A stretch of 64,000 nucleotides of DNA from Bradyrhizobium stylosanthis (GTDB lineage Bacteria > Pseudomonadota > Alphaproteobacteria > Rhizobiales > Xanthobacteraceae). The notes below the pieces were generated by a model that was not told the origin of the DNA, did not search any database, and saw only the letters and a program-made list of their open reading frames with translations. Position numbers and translations under genes: made by a program. The stretch lies in NCBI RefSeq assembly GCF_001641335.1, contig NZ_LVEM01000002.1, positions 909,663-973,662 of the forward strand, written 5' to 3'. This document shows, one piece after another, positions 33,445-42,682 of the stretch (the stretch's first letter is position 1; every line of letters begins with the position of its first letter).

Positions 33445-34538
33445 TCCGCGCTTTCGACGCTTTCTCGCTGCCGGTGCTGCGTTGGCTCGATCCGGAGGAT
33501 GCGCATCGCCTGGCGATCCAGGGGCTGCGCTTCCTGCCGCCGGTCAAGCCGCGTGCGGACGATGCCAAGCTCGCGGTGCGCGCCTTCGGTCTCAATTTTC
33601 CCAATCCGATCGGCATGGCCGCCGGCTTCGACAAGAGCGCGGAGGTGCCGGACGCGCTGCTGCGGCTCGGTTTCGGCTTCGTCGAGATCGGCTCGGTGAC
33701 GCCGAAGCCGCAAGCCGGCAATCCGCGGCCGCGGCTGTTTCGTCTCGAGCGCGACGAGGCCGTGATCAACCGCATGGGCTTCAACAACGACGGCGCGGAG
33801 ATCGTGCTGCGCCGGCTCGCCGCGCGCGCGCAGCACGGCGGCATCGTCGGCGTCAATGTCGGTGCCAACAAGGACTCGCCCGATCGCGTCGCCGATTACG
33901 TCAAGCTGATCGAGACCTTTGCGCCGGTCGCGAGCTATTTCACCGTCAACGTCTCGTCGCCGAACACGCTGGGCCTGCGCAACCTGCAGGAAGGCGCGCT
34001 GCTCGACGATCTGCTCGCGCGCGTGATCGACGCCCGCGAGCGTGTCAGGCAGAAGGCCGGCGACACGCCGGTGCTGCTCAAGATCGCGCCGGATCTCAGC
34101 CTCGCCCAGCTCGACGACGTCGTGCAGGTCGCGCGCTCGCGCAAGGTCGACGGCATGATCGTGTCGAACACGACCATCGCGCGGCCGAGCACGCTGCGGG
34201 AGGAGATGCGCGCCAAGGAGCAGGGCGGCCTGTCCGGCCGGCCGCTGTTCCGCCTGTCGACGCGCATGGTCGCCGAGACCTATGTGCGCGTCGAAGGCGC
34301 CTTCCCGCTGATCGGCGTCGGCGGCGTCGATTCCGGCGGCGCGGCGCTGACCAAGATCCGCGCCGGTGCGAGCCTGATCCAGCTCTATTCCTCGCTGGTC
34401 TACAAGGGCCTCGGCCTCGTCGATGAGATCAAGCGCGATCTCACCTCGACGCTGCTGCGCACGGGCCGGGATTCGCTCTCGGATATCGTCGGTGCGGATG
34501 CCGCGACGCTGACTGCGGAAGACTGGCCGGGGATGTAA
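33441..34538 (+). CDS. pyrD: Dihydroorotate dehydrogenase (quinone), class 2
   Basis: A 365-residue FMN enzyme of pyrimidine synthesis that oxidises dihydroorotate to orotate and passes electrons to quinone at the inner membrane. It shows the N-terminal helical membrane-contact region (FDAFSLPVLRWLDPEDAHRL), then NPIGMAAGFDKSAEVPDALL, the catalytic Ser in NVSSPNTLGLRNLQ and the C-terminal FMN phosphate site IGVGGVDSGGAA. Start GTG 33441 overlaps the preceding stop, giving the normal length. Confidence 0.96.
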   Translation: MIRAFDAFSLPVLRWLDPEDAHRLAIQGLRFLPPVKPRADDAKLAVRAFGLNFPNPIGMAAGFDKSAEVPDALLRLGFGFVEIGSVTPKPQAGNPRPRLFRLERDEAVINRMGFNNDGAEIVLRRLAARAQHGGIVGVNVGANKDSPDRVADYVKLIETFAPVASYFTVNVSSPNTLGLRNLQEGALLDDLLARVIDARERVRQKAGDTPVLLKIAPDLSLAQLDDVVQVARSRKVDGMIVSNTTIARPSTLREEMRAKEQGGLSGRPLFRLSTRMVAETYVRVEGAFPLIGVGGVDSGGAALTKIRAGASLIQLYSSLVYKGLGLVDEIKRDLTSTLLRTGRDSLSDIVGADAATLTAEDWPGM

Positions 34539-34543
34539 GACGG

Positions 34544-34672
34544 TCTCGTGCCCCGGACGCAGCGCGGCGCTCCTTCAGCGGTGCGCTGCAGAGCCGGGGC
34601 CCATGTGGCGACATTCTGGGTCCCGGCTCTGCGCAGCAGCGTTTCACGCTGCAGCGCGTCCGGGACACGAGA
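34544..34672. repeat. Intergenic palindromic repeat after pyrD
   Basis: Outer arms tctcgtgccccggacgc and gcgtccgggacacgaga, inner agccggggcccat/atgggtcccggctct-like arms with gcagcg motifs, between pyrD and the convergent MATE gene. Confidence 0.85.
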
Positions 34673-34673
34673 G

Positions 34674-35999
34674 CTACGATTTCGAGAACGTCGCCCGATA
34701 CAGCGCCGGATACCTTGTGCCCTGCAATCCGCCGCGTGCCACGTAGAACGCGATCAGCGCGCACCACAGTCCGGCATTGCCGAACGATTGCAGCGCCAGC
34801 CAGGCGCCGAAGAAGATCGCCAGCGACACCAGCATCAAATTGCGCATCTCGCGTGCCCAGGTGGCGCCGACATAGATGCCGTCGAAGCCGAACGCGAACA
34901 CGCCGGGGATCGGCGCCAGCACGATGAACGGCAGGAACTCGCGCGCGGCGCGACGGACGTCCTCGCTCGCGGTCATGAAATTGATGATGTCAGGGCCGAA
35001 CGTCGCGAACAGCACGGCGACGACCATGGCGAAGCCGAGGCCCCACAGCAGCACCAGCCGCGTCGAATCGGCAAAGCCCTTGGCGTCGCGCGCGCCATAG
35101 GTGCGGCCGCAGAGTTGCTGGGCCGCATTGGCAAGGCCGTCGAGGAAGAAGGCGCTGACCAGCAGGAAATTGTTGAGCACGGAATTCGCCGCCAGCGTCA
35201 CGTCGCCGGCGCGCGCGCCCTTGGCGGTGAAGAACAGGAACACGGTGATCAGCGCCGCGGTGCGGATCAGGATGTCGGTGTTGACAGCCAGCAGCCGCAT
35301 CAGCTTCTCGCGATTGAACAGGATCGCGCGGGGAACGGCAAAGCCGCCAACGGTAAAGCGCCGGCAGACGACGACACCAAGCGCGAAGCCGATGCCCTCC
35401 GACAGCAATGCAGCGATCGCGGCGCCCGCGATGCCGGTGTCGTAGACCAGCACCAGCAGGATCGTCGCCGCCATGTTGATGAGGTTGATGATGACCTGCA
35501 ACAACAACGCCGGATTGGCGCGGGCCTGTCCCACCAGCCAGCCGAGGATGACGTAATTGGCGAAGGCGAATGGCGACGACCAGATCCGGATCATGAAATA
35601 GGTCTTTGCCGCACGCGTCACGCCCTCGCTGCCGCCCATCAGGTCGAACAGTGCGACGGAGAGCGGCAGTTGCAGCGCGATCAGCGCAGCGCCGATCAGG
35701 CCGGCGACGATGAAGCCGCGCACCAGGATCACGGTCTGCTCGCGCGTCTCGCCGGCGCCGAGCGCCTGCGCCGTGAAGGCGAGCGTGCTCATGCGCAGGA
35801 AGCCGAACAGCCAGAACAGGCAGTCGAAGATCACTGAGGCCATCGCGACGCCGCCGAGCAGCGCGGCATCGTCGAGGCGGCCGATCGCGGTGGTCGAGAC
35901 CACGCCGATCAGCGGCGTCGTCAGGTTCGCGACCATCGCGGGACCGGCGATGGCGAACACCTGGCGGGAGCCGATCTTGAGGGGGACGGGGGCGTGCAT
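34674..35999 (-). CDS. MATE family efflux transporter (DinF type)
   Basis: A 441-residue inner-membrane transporter with about twelve helices. It opens with FAIAGPAMVANLTTPLIGVV, and the conserved second-half element NSVLNNFLLVSAFFLDGLAN is present, as in the DinF branch. This branch is distinct from the NorM-like copy at 2195-3640. It begins 2 bp downstream of the stop of the upstream MBL gene on the same strand and so is probably co-transcribed. The exported compound is unknown. Confidence 0.93.
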   Translation of the reverse strand: MHAPVPLKIGSRQVFAIAGPAMVANLTTPLIGVVSTTAIGRLDDAALLGGVAMASVIFDCLFWLFGFLRMSTLAFTAQALGAGETREQTVILVRGFIVAGLIGAALIALQLPLSVALFDLMGGSEGVTRAAKTYFMIRIWSSPFAFANYVILGWLVGQARANPALLLQVIINLINMAATILLVLVYDTGIAGAAIAALLSEGIGFALGVVVCRRFTVGGFAVPRAILFNREKLMRLLAVNTDILIRTAALITVFLFFTAKGARAGDVTLAANSVLNNFLLVSAFFLDGLANAAQQLCGRTYGARDAKGFADSTRLVLLWGLGFAMVVAVLFATFGPDIINFMTASEDVRRAAREFLPFIVLAPIPGVFAFGFDGIYVGATWAREMRNLMLVSLAIFFGAWLALQSFGNAGLWCALIAFYVARGGLQGTRYPALYRATFSKS

Positions 36000-36000
36000 G

Positions 36001-36735
36001 TCAGAACACGAGCACCATGCCGTCTTCGGCGGCGAGGTGCGCGATGCCGTCCAGGCGCGACAGCACGTCGTCGCTCATATGGGTGAGGACGAGGCGTTTC
36101 GCGCCGATCTCTGGCAGATGCTGTTCCAAGGTCTTCAGGCTGAGATGGTTCTTGACCACCTTCTCGTACATATAGGCTTCGGCGATGAAAAGGTCTGCGC
36201 CATGCGCCAGCGGAATGAGCGTCTCCGTCCATTCGGTGTCCGCGCTGTAGGCAAGCGTGCGGCCCTCGGCCTCGACGCGGTAGGCGAGGAACGGACCGCC
36301 GGATTCGCCGTGCACGACCGGGTAGGGCGTCACATTCACTGCGCCAAAGCTCCGGCTCTGCTCCGGCGCGAGCTCGACAACGTTGAGCTCGAACCGCTGC
36401 TTGGTCTTCGAGGAATGCTCGAACAGCGTTTCCATCACCTCGCGCAGCCGTGTCTCGATGCCCCGCGGGCCCGCGATCGTCAGAGGCCGCGTTCGCCGCG
36501 AGAACTGCGCGTCGAGCAGAAAGAACGGCAGGCCGGCAAAATGGTCGCCGTGGAAATGCGTGATGAGGATGAGGTCGATGTCGTCGCGCTCGATCTCGAG
36601 CCGTTTCAGCGCCGGCAGGGCCGACGCGCCGCAATCGATCAGGAAGTTCGCGGCGCGCCCGGAAACATGGAAGCAGGTGTTGAGCCTGCCCCCGGAGCCG
36701 AAGGCATCACCGCAGCCGACGAAACGCAGTTGCAT
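36001..36735 (-). CDS. MBL-fold metallohydrolase (RNase Z / PhnP-like)
   Basis: A 244-residue metallo-beta-lactamase-fold enzyme. It starts QLRFVGCGDAFGSGGRLNTC, the RNase Z-like first strand, and has LILITHFHGDHFAGLPFFLL (HxHxDH), PVVHGESGGPFLAYR and YSADTEWTETLI for metal binding, and the final LVLTHMSDDV. It is shorter than tRNase Z and lacks its exosite, so phosphodiesterase or lactonase activity is likelier. It lies between the DUF6460-like gene and the MATE gene, with all three on the minus strand. Confidence 0.9.
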   Translation of the reverse strand: MQLRFVGCGDAFGSGGRLNTCFHVSGRAANFLIDCGASALPALKRLEIERDDIDLILITHFHGDHFAGLPFFLLDAQFSRRTRPLTIAGPRGIETRLREVMETLFEHSSKTKQRFELNVVELAPEQSRSFGAVNVTPYPVVHGESGGPFLAYRVEAEGRTLAYSADTEWTETLIPLAHGADLFIAEAYMYEKVVKNHLSLKTLEQHLPEIGAKRLVLTHMSDDVLSRLDGIAHLAAEDGMVLVF

Positions 36736-36757
36736 CGGCTGCCGAACTCCTTGCCGG

Positions 36758-37063
36758 TCAGCGGCCGCGTGGCGCGCCGAACACGCGCGAGAGCAGCCAG
36801 ATCGGGATCACGATGACGGCGCCGAGCAGGAAGTAGCGCCACAGCCAGTTGATGGTGTCGAAGCCGAGATCCCACAGCCGCTGGAACAGCAGGCGGATGC
36901 TGTAGATGATGTTCCAGGGATCGAAGCCGATCGCCGCGAGCACGACGCCGACCAGGATCGAGAGCAGGACCAGGCGAAACGCGACCGCCAGCGGCGAGCC
37001 GCCGAGAAAGCGGTTCAGCCCATCGCTGCGGCCGGCCGGCAAATCTCTGACGTCTTGGACCAT
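36758..37063 (-). CDS. Small membrane protein (DUF6460-like)
   Basis: A 101-residue protein with two membrane helices: LAVAFRLVLLSILVGVVLAA and the C-terminal YFLLGAVIVIPIWLLSRVF. The loop FDPWNIIYSIRLLFQRLWDL lies between. It resembles the DUF6460 family by layout. ATG 37063 follows gaggagtttgag. Its function is unknown; its stop is 22 bp before the MBL gene, so one transcript is likely. Confidence 0.75.
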   Translation of the reverse strand: MVQDVRDLPAGRSDGLNRFLGGSPLAVAFRLVLLSILVGVVLAAIGFDPWNIIYSIRLLFQRLWDLGFDTINWLWRYFLLGAVIVIPIWLLSRVFGAPRGR

Positions 37064-37369
37064 CTCAAACTCCTCAGGAGGATTCGACCCCATTATAGGG
37101 CACGGCGAGGCAAATGGGGAACCCGCAACCGGGCGTCAATCGGGTTACGGGAGTTTAATTCGGGCGGCGGACTGGCCTCTCATCCCTTGCGGCCATCCTT
37201 CGAGACGCCTGCTTTGGGCCGGCGCCTCAGGATGAGGGCGGAGTGCGCGGCAGCAGTTTCGACGAACGACCGATGCCGATGAACCTCATCCTGAGGAGGC
37301 CGTGGAGCGGTCGTCTCGAAGGACGAGGCGTGCGCCCAGGCGGCGCCAAAGTTCGGCTCAGCACACGCC
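37064..37369. other. Intergenic region between DUF6460-like and ligase genes
   Basis: 306 bp without a gene. Its main content is a repeat at about 37193-37330, described separately; the rest shows nothing recognisable beyond the promoter region expected upstream of 37063. Confidence 0.6.
37193..37330. repeat. Intergenic palindromic repeat ('catccttcgagacg' family)
   Basis: Outer arms ccatccttcgagacg and cgtctcgaaggacg, inner cctcaggatgagg and cctcatcctgagg, each a close inverted copy of the other. It lies downstream of the ligase gene on the minus strand. Confidence 0.85.
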
Positions 37370-39031
37370 TCACGCCTCGATCTCCGCCGCCTCCTCCTTC
37401 AACATCCGCTCCAGCGTTTCCAGCCTGTCCGCCTCGCGCGGCGGCTTGTCCCAGCGCAGGCGGCTGATGCGGGGAAAGCGCATGGCGACGCCGGATTTGT
37501 GCCGCGGCGAGCGCTGCAGGCCCTCGAACGCCACCTCCAGCACCAGCCCCTTGTCGCCCTCGTGCACGACATGGCGGACGGGACCGAACTTTTCCGTTGT
37601 GTTGCGGCGGACGAAACGGTCGATCTGCAACAGCTCCTCGTCGGTGAAGCCGAAATAGGCCTTGCCGACCGGCACCAGCTCGTCGCCGTCAGCGCCTGCC
37701 GTCCAGACGCCGAAGGTGTAATCGGAATAATAGGACGAGCGCTTACCGTGGCCGCGCTGCGCATACATCAGCACGGCGTCGATGATGTGCGGATCGCGCT
37801 TCCACTTCCACCATTGTCCCTTCGGCCGTCCCGGCAGATAGGGCGCATCGCGCCGCTTCAGCATCACGCCCTCGACGGCGTCCGCGTCCTCGCCGGCGCC
37901 CGCGCTCGCGGGATCGGCGCGCGCGGCGGTGAGCGCCTCCCAGCTTGCGAAGGGGACGGTCGGCGACAGATCGATGCGGGGATCGCCAAGCTTTGCGATG
38001 AAGCTTTCCAGCCGCTCGCGCCGTTCCGCGAAGGGCAGTTCACGCAGATCGTTCTCGTCGTCGCCGAGCAGGTCGTAGGCGCGCAAATGGATCGGAAACT
38101 CCTTGATCAGTTTCGGCGAGACGACCTTGCGGTTGAGGCGCTGCTGCAGGACGTTGAAGCTCTGCACGCGGCCCTCGCGTAGGATCAAGAGCTCGCCGTC
38201 GATGGCGCCGGGCAGGCGCAGCGACGGCACGAGGTCCGGAAAGCTGCCGGTGATGTCCTCGCCGGTACGCGAATAGAGCCGCGCCGTGATGTGGCCGTGC
38301 TCGTCGCGCCCCGCCACCGCCTGCACGCGGATGCCGTCCCATTTCCATTCCGCGATGTAGTCGGCGGGATCGAGCGCGGCGAAATCGCCGTCCTCGATCG
38401 CATGCGCCAGCATCACCGGGCGGAACGGTGCGGGATCGCGGTTGACCGGTTTGTCGGCCCGGCCTTCGAGCCACGCGAACAGGTCGAGATAGGGCGGCGA
38501 CAGGCCCGGCCAGATCAGCTCGACCTCGTGCGGATCCTTGTCGCCGAGCGCGGCGGCCGCGGTCTTGGCCAGCCGCGCGGAAATGCCGATGCGAAGCGCA
38601 CCGGTGACGAGCTTCAGCAACGCCCAGCGCCCGGTTTCATCGAGCTCGTCGAGCCAGCGCTCGAGCTGCTTCGGCAGCTCGGTCTTGCCGAGCGTGCGCA
38701 GCGTGGTGACGACCTCGGTGAGGGTAGGGGGCGGCGGGTTGTTGTGGGCGGTGAGCTCGGCCTTCGGCCACATCAGCGCCACCGTCTCCGAGAGATCGCC
38801 GACATAGTCGTAGCTCAAGCCGAACAGCACCTCATCCGTGCGCGATGAGATCAGATCGCGGACCAGCGCGGGCTTGGCGTGCTTGAAGCTCAGCGCGCCG
38901 GTGAGCGCGGCCAGCGCGTAGCCACGGTCGGGATCACCGACCTCGCGGAAATAGCCGGTGAGCAGGCGCAGCTTGTTGTTGCGGCCGGGCTCGTAGGCGA
39001 GGCGGTCGAGCAGCTCGGCGAAGCGGTTCAT
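37370..39031 (-). CDS. ATP-dependent DNA ligase of the ligase/exonuclease/helicase/PdeM repair set
   Basis: A 553-residue ATP-dependent ligase that seals DNA nicks through a ligase-adenylate step. An N-terminal helical DNA-binding region (residues 1-190) precedes the nucleotidyltransferase domain with the adenylated lysine K230 in EWKWDGIR; later motifs are AIDGELLIL, AVEGVMLKRRDAPYLPGRPK and KGQWWKWKRD, then an OB-fold C-terminus. The size matches the group often called PP_1105-type ligase (TIGR04120 from memory). It overlaps the exonuclease gene by 4 bp. The open frame continues upstream, but no fusion is intended. Confidence 0.94.
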   Translation of the reverse strand: MNRFAELLDRLAYEPGRNNKLRLLTGYFREVGDPDRGYALAALTGALSFKHAKPALVRDLISSRTDEVLFGLSYDYVGDLSETVALMWPKAELTAHNNPPPPTLTEVVTTLRTLGKTELPKQLERWLDELDETGRWALLKLVTGALRIGISARLAKTAAAALGDKDPHEVELIWPGLSPPYLDLFAWLEGRADKPVNRDPAPFRPVMLAHAIEDGDFAALDPADYIAEWKWDGIRVQAVAGRDEHGHITARLYSRTGEDITGSFPDLVPSLRLPGAIDGELLILREGRVQSFNVLQQRLNRKVVSPKLIKEFPIHLRAYDLLGDDENDLRELPFAERRERLESFIAKLGDPRIDLSPTVPFASWEALTAARADPASAGAGEDADAVEGVMLKRRDAPYLPGRPKGQWWKWKRDPHIIDAVLMYAQRGHGKRSSYYSDYTFGVWTAGADGDELVPVGKAYFGFTDEELLQIDRFVRRNTTEKFGPVRHVVHEGDKGLVLEVAFEGLQRSPRHKSGVAMRFPRISRLRWDKPPREADRLETLERMLKEEAAEIEA

Positions 39032-40074
39032 GCTTCGGCCTCGCCTGCGACCGGCGTCTCGCTCTCCTCCTCGTCGCCATAGCCGACGAGATCGAGCGGC
39101 TGCGCCTTGAGGCCCTTGCTCCGGCACCAATGCACCAGCGCGTCCTCCTGGCCGTGCGTGACCCAGATCTCGCCTGCGCCGGTCGCCGCGATCGTGGCGG
39201 TGAGGCCGTCCCAGTCGGCGTGGTCGGAGATCACCAGCGGCAGCTCGACGCCGCGCTGCCGCGCGCGGGCGCGCACACGCATCCAGCCCGAAGCGAACGC
39301 GGTGACGGGATCGGGAAAACGCCGCGTCCAGATGTCGGAGGTGGCCGAAGGCGGCGCCAGCGTGATGGTGCCGGCGAGCGCCGCTTTCTTCACGCCCTGC
39401 ACCGGCCTGAGCTCGCCGAGCTCGATGCCGCGGCTCTGGTAATATTCGGTGATCTTCTCCATAGCGCCGTGCAAATAGATCGGCGCGTCGTAACCGGCCT
39501 GCCGCAGCAGCGCGATCACGCGCTGCGCCTTGCCGAGCGAATAGGCGCCGACCAGATGCGCGCGCTCCGGAAACAGCGCGACCGAGGCGAGAAGCTTCTT
39601 CACCTCGTCGCTCGCGTCGCCATGCCGGAACACCGGCAGGCCGAAGGTCGCCTCGGTGATGAAGACGTCGCAGGGTACCAGTTCGAACGGCGTGCAGGTC
39701 GGGTCGGGTGCGTCCTTGTAGTCGCCGGAGGCGACGATGCAGGTATCCTTGCACGTCACCGCGATCTGGGCCGAGCCGAGCACATGGCCGGCCGGGTGAA
39801 ACTTCACCTTGACGTCGCCCAGCCGGATTTCCTCGCCATAGCTGATGACCTGCGTCGATCCGGCAAAGTTCTCTCCGTAACGCAGCCGCATCATGTCGAG
39901 CGTTTCCTGCGTCGCCAGCACCGCGCCATGGCCGGCGCGGGCATGGTCGGAATGGCCGTGGGTGATCACGGCCCGCTCCACGGGACGGACGGGGTCGATA
40001 TGGAAGCCGCCGGGCTTGCAGCACAGGCCGGCAGCAGCTGGCAGCAGGATGTCTTGCGGGCGCATGGTTGTCAT
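39028..40074 (-). CDS. Ligase-associated DNA exonuclease (MBL/beta-CASP-like)
   Basis: A 348-residue metallo-beta-lactamase-fold nuclease related to the SNM1/CPSF-like beta-CASP group. Metal motifs are AVITHGHSDHARAGHG and FHPAGHVLGSAQIAVT, with a beta-CASP-like AYSLGKAQRVIALLRQAGYD. It corresponds to the 'ligase-associated DNA exonuclease' family (TIGR04122 from memory), the Exo component of the Lhr-ligase repair clusters. It is upstream of and coupled to the ligase gene. ATG 40074 or the fourth-codon ATG 40065 may be the start. Confidence 0.93.
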   Translation of the reverse strand: MTTMRPQDILLPAAAGLCCKPGGFHIDPVRPVERAVITHGHSDHARAGHGAVLATQETLDMMRLRYGENFAGSTQVISYGEEIRLGDVKVKFHPAGHVLGSAQIAVTCKDTCIVASGDYKDAPDPTCTPFELVPCDVFITEATFGLPVFRHGDASDEVKKLLASVALFPERAHLVGAYSLGKAQRVIALLRQAGYDAPIYLHGAMEKITEYYQSRGIELGELRPVQGVKKAALAGTITLAPPSATSDIWTRRFPDPVTAFASGWMRVRARARQRGVELPLVISDHADWDGLTATIAATGAGEIWVTHGQEDALVHWCRSKGLKAQPLDLVGYGDEEESETPVAGEAEA

Positions 40075-40102
40075 ATAGGCAGGGGCCGCTCCAAATTAAG
40101 CC

Positions 40103-40186
40103 GTCATGCGCGGGCTTGACCCGCGCACCCATCCTCTTAAAGAGTTGCTTTTTTGATGGATTGCCGGGGTCAAGCCCGGCAATGAC
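40103..40186. repeat. Intergenic repeat, 'gtcatgcccgggcttgtc' family (variant)
   Basis: Arms gtcatgcgcgggcttgacc and ggtcaagcccggcaatgac with an A+T-rich core (cttaaagagttgctttttt). It ends 14 bp before the methyltransferase start at 40201. Confidence 0.85.
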
Positions 40187-40200
40187 AATCGGTTCCTCCA

Positions 40201-41127
40201 ATGCCGCTCCGCCTGTTCGTGACCTCCGGCGATCTCATGGCCGACCGCCGCTTCGAGTTCGCGCGCGACCTCCAGCTCAAGGGCGATCTGCCCGCCGCCG
40301 CCGATCTCATCGAGCAGGCGCTCGAGCTCGCGCCCAATTTCACTTCGGCCTGGTTCACGCTCGGCGAGATCCGCCAGCAGCTCGGCGAGCGCGACAAGGC
40401 GATCGCGGCGTTTCGAGAAGCGCGGCGATGCGACCCCGAGGACCAGCACGGCGCCGGCCTGCATCTGATGCGGCTCGGCGATACGCAAGTGGCCGAGATG
40501 CCCAAGGCCTATGTGCAGGCGCTGTTCGACCAGTACGCGCCGCGCTTCGAGCACGCGCTGATCAACGATCTCGGCTATCGCGCCCCCGCTCTGATCTTCA
40601 AGGCGGTGCTGGCTGCACGTGTCGCCGCGAAGAAGCCGGCCTTCTTCAAGCGCACCATCGATCTCGGCTGCGGCACCGGGCTCGCGGCCGCGGCCTTTGC
40701 CAAGCAGGTCGATCATTTCATCGGCATTGATCTGTCGCCCGGCATGATCAAGGAGGCGCGCGCGACGAACCTCTATGCCGAGCTCGAGGTCGCCGACATG
40801 ATCGAGGGCCTGCGCAGCAAGGCGGATGCCAGCGCCAACCTGGTCGTCGCGGCGGATGCGTTCGTCTATCTCTCCGATCTGGCGCCTGTGCTCGGCGAAG
40901 CCAAGCGCGTGCTCGTATCGGGCGGCGTGCTCGCCTTCACGCTGGAGACGCATGCGGGCGATGGCATCGTGCTCGGCGAAGGCCTGCGCTATGCCCATTC
41001 GGCGGAATATGTGCGCGGCGCGATTGCGAAAGCCGGACTCAAGCTTCTCACGCTGGAGCCCGCATCGCCGCGCAACGAGAACAACGAGCCGGTGCGCGGT
41101 CTCGTCGTGGTCGCCGAGAAAACTTGA
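40201..41127 (+). CDS. TPR-containing class I SAM methyltransferase
   Basis: A 308-residue protein. Residues about 13-90 form one to two TPR-like helix pairs (FEFARDLQLKGDLPAAADLI, FTSAWFTLGEIRQQLGERDK), and the rest is a class I methyltransferase with motif I TIDLGCGTGLAAAAFAKQV and IGIDLSPGMIKEAR. The acceptor is unknown; small-molecule or protein methylation is possible. It lies between the divergent repair gene pairs. ATG 40201 is the first start, but ATG 40237 (MADRRFEF) is a strong alternative because no ribosome site precedes 40201. Confidence 0.88.
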   Translation: MPLRLFVTSGDLMADRRFEFARDLQLKGDLPAAADLIEQALELAPNFTSAWFTLGEIRQQLGERDKAIAAFREARRCDPEDQHGAGLHLMRLGDTQVAEMPKAYVQALFDQYAPRFEHALINDLGYRAPALIFKAVLAARVAAKKPAFFKRTIDLGCGTGLAAAAFAKQVDHFIGIDLSPGMIKEARATNLYAELEVADMIEGLRSKADASANLVVAADAFVYLSDLAPVLGEAKRVLVSGGVLAFTLETHAGDGIVLGEGLRYAHSAEYVRGAIAKAGLKLLTLEPASPRNENNEPVRGLVVVAEKT

Positions 41128-41242
41128 GTCTAGGCGCTAACTCACTGCAATTTCAGCGTCATTGCGTCGCAAAGCGATGACTTCCCACTTGCGAGCGGTG
41201 CGGCCGTGCCAGCACAATGCGCGCATTAGGGAGAAAACAAAA

Positions 41243-42472
41243 ATGACCAAGAATCCATCGCGGCGCGATTTCAGCGCCGGCGCGCTCGCCACCATCGCTG
41301 CATCCACTCTGCCCGCGCCTTATGTCTGGGCCGCGGAGAAGAAATATGATGCCGGTGCCAGCGACACCGAGATCAAGATCGGGCAGACCGTGCCGCATTC
41401 CGGTCCCGGCTCGCTCTATGGCGTGCTCGGCCGCATCGGGGAAGCCTATTTCCAGATGCTGAACGAGAAGGGCGGCATCAACGGACGCAAGGTCAAGTTC
41501 CTGACCATGGACGATGCCTACAGCGCGCCGAAATGCGTCGAGGCGACGCGGCGCCTGGTCGAGCAGGAGGAAGTGCTTGCGCTGTACGGCTCGCTCGGCA
41601 CCGCGCCGCAGACCTCCGTGCACAAATACCTGAACTCCAAGGGCGTGCCGCAACTGCTGCTCAACACCGGCGCCTCGAAGTGGAACAACCCGAAAGAGTT
41701 CAAGTGGACGATGGCGGGCCTGCCGCTCTATCCGACCGAGGCGCGCATCCTGGCCCGGCATGTCGTGGCGACGAAGCCGAATGCCAAGGTCGGCATCCTC
41801 TACCAGAACGACGATTTCGGCCGTGACTTCCTGGGGCCGTTCAAGAAGGTGCTGGCCGATGCCGGCGGCACCGCATCTGTCATCATGGAGCAGACCTACG
41901 ATCTCACCGATCCCACGGTCGATTCCCAGCTCATCAATCTCTCGAAGTCCGGCGCCGACGTCTTCTACAACATCACGACAGGCAAGGCGACGTCGCAGTC
42001 GATCCGTAAAGTGGCCGAGCTCGGCTGGAAGCCGCTGCAGCTGCTGTCGGCGGGCTCGACCGGCCGCTCGATCCTCAACGCCGCGGGCCTCGAGAACGCC
42101 ACCGGCATCGTCGCCATCCGCTACAACAAGGAGGTCGGCCTGCCCAAATGGGAGAAGGATCCCGACGTGATGGCGTTCGAGGAGCTGCGCAAGAAGTACA
42201 CGCCGGCCATCGATCAGGACAACACCATCGCCTTCGCCGGCTACGGCCAGGCGGTGACCATGGGCGAGATCCTGCGCCGCTGCGGCGACGACCTCACCCG
42301 CGCCAACGTGCTGAAGCAGGCGTCCAACCTCAAGGGCTTCCACTCGCCCTATTTCCTCGACGGCGTCACCTACGACTACACGCCCGACGACTACACGCCG
42401 ATGAAGACGCTGTTCATCTCCACCTTCAGCGGCAAGGACTGGGACATCTCCGACAAGCCGATGTCGGAGTAG
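41243..42472 (+). CDS. Orphan branched-chain amino acid/urea-type ABC solute-binding protein
   Basis: A 409-residue periplasmic binding protein of the LivJ/UrtA type. It has a twin-arginine-like signal (PSRRDFSAGALATIAASTLP) and the typical start IKIGQTVPHSGPGSLYGVLG, then MDDAYSAPKCVEATRRLVEQ and VGILYQNDDFGRDFLGPFKK. No LivH/M/F/G genes are adjacent, so partner transporter genes must lie elsewhere. ATG 41243 follows agggagaaaac. It is inserted between the methyltransferase and helicase genes. Confidence 0.92.
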   Translation: MTKNPSRRDFSAGALATIAASTLPAPYVWAAEKKYDAGASDTEIKIGQTVPHSGPGSLYGVLGRIGEAYFQMLNEKGGINGRKVKFLTMDDAYSAPKCVEATRRLVEQEEVLALYGSLGTAPQTSVHKYLNSKGVPQLLLNTGASKWNNPKEFKWTMAGLPLYPTEARILARHVVATKPNAKVGILYQNDDFGRDFLGPFKKVLADAGGTASVIMEQTYDLTDPTVDSQLINLSKSGADVFYNITTGKATSQSIRKVAELGWKPLQLLSAGSTGRSILNAAGLENATGIVAIRYNKEVGLPKWEKDPDVMAFEELRKKYTPAIDQDNTIAFAGYGQAVTMGEILRRCGDDLTRANVLKQASNLKGFHSPYFLDGVTYDYTPDDYTPMKTLFISTFSGKDWDISDKPMSE

Positions 42473-42500
42473 GGGCGAGGCTAACGCCGCTGCCTCTTCC

Positions 42501-42524
42501 CCTCTCCCCGCTTGCGGGGAGAGG
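42501..42524. terminator. Short perfect hairpin (cctctccccgc stem)
   Basis: An 11-bp perfect inverted repeat with a tt loop, 28 bp after the binding-protein stop. It is the exact reverse complement of the hairpin at 1991-2014. Confidence 0.7.
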
Positions 42525-42588
42525 GTAGGGTGAGGGGGAGCCTCCGCGGGGACGGCGACAGTTGGACTCGCTCTGCCTCCACGAACTC

Positions 42589-42671
42589 GTCATGCCCGGG
42601 CTTGTCCCGGGCATCCACGTCTTTGCTTCCGCGGCAAGAGCGTGGATGGCCGGGACAAGCCCGGCCATGAC
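42589..42671. repeat. Intergenic repeat, 'gtcatgcccgggcttgtc' family
   Basis: Arms gtcatgcccgggcttgtcc and ggacaagcccggccatgac, inner ccacgtctt/gcgtgg. Its right end is 12 bp before the helicase start at 42683. Confidence 0.9.
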
Positions 42672-42682
42672 GACGGAGATGC

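Noticed and set aside
33441..34538. Longer pyrD start at 32982
   Set aside because: The extension overlaps the DUF952 gene in another frame and lacks family similarity; GTG 33441 gives the standard N-terminus.
37370..40201. Single 943-codon frame suggesting an exonuclease-ligase fusion
   Set aside because: The exonuclease is encoded in a different frame with its own start and stop; the upstream extension of the ligase frame is its shadow.
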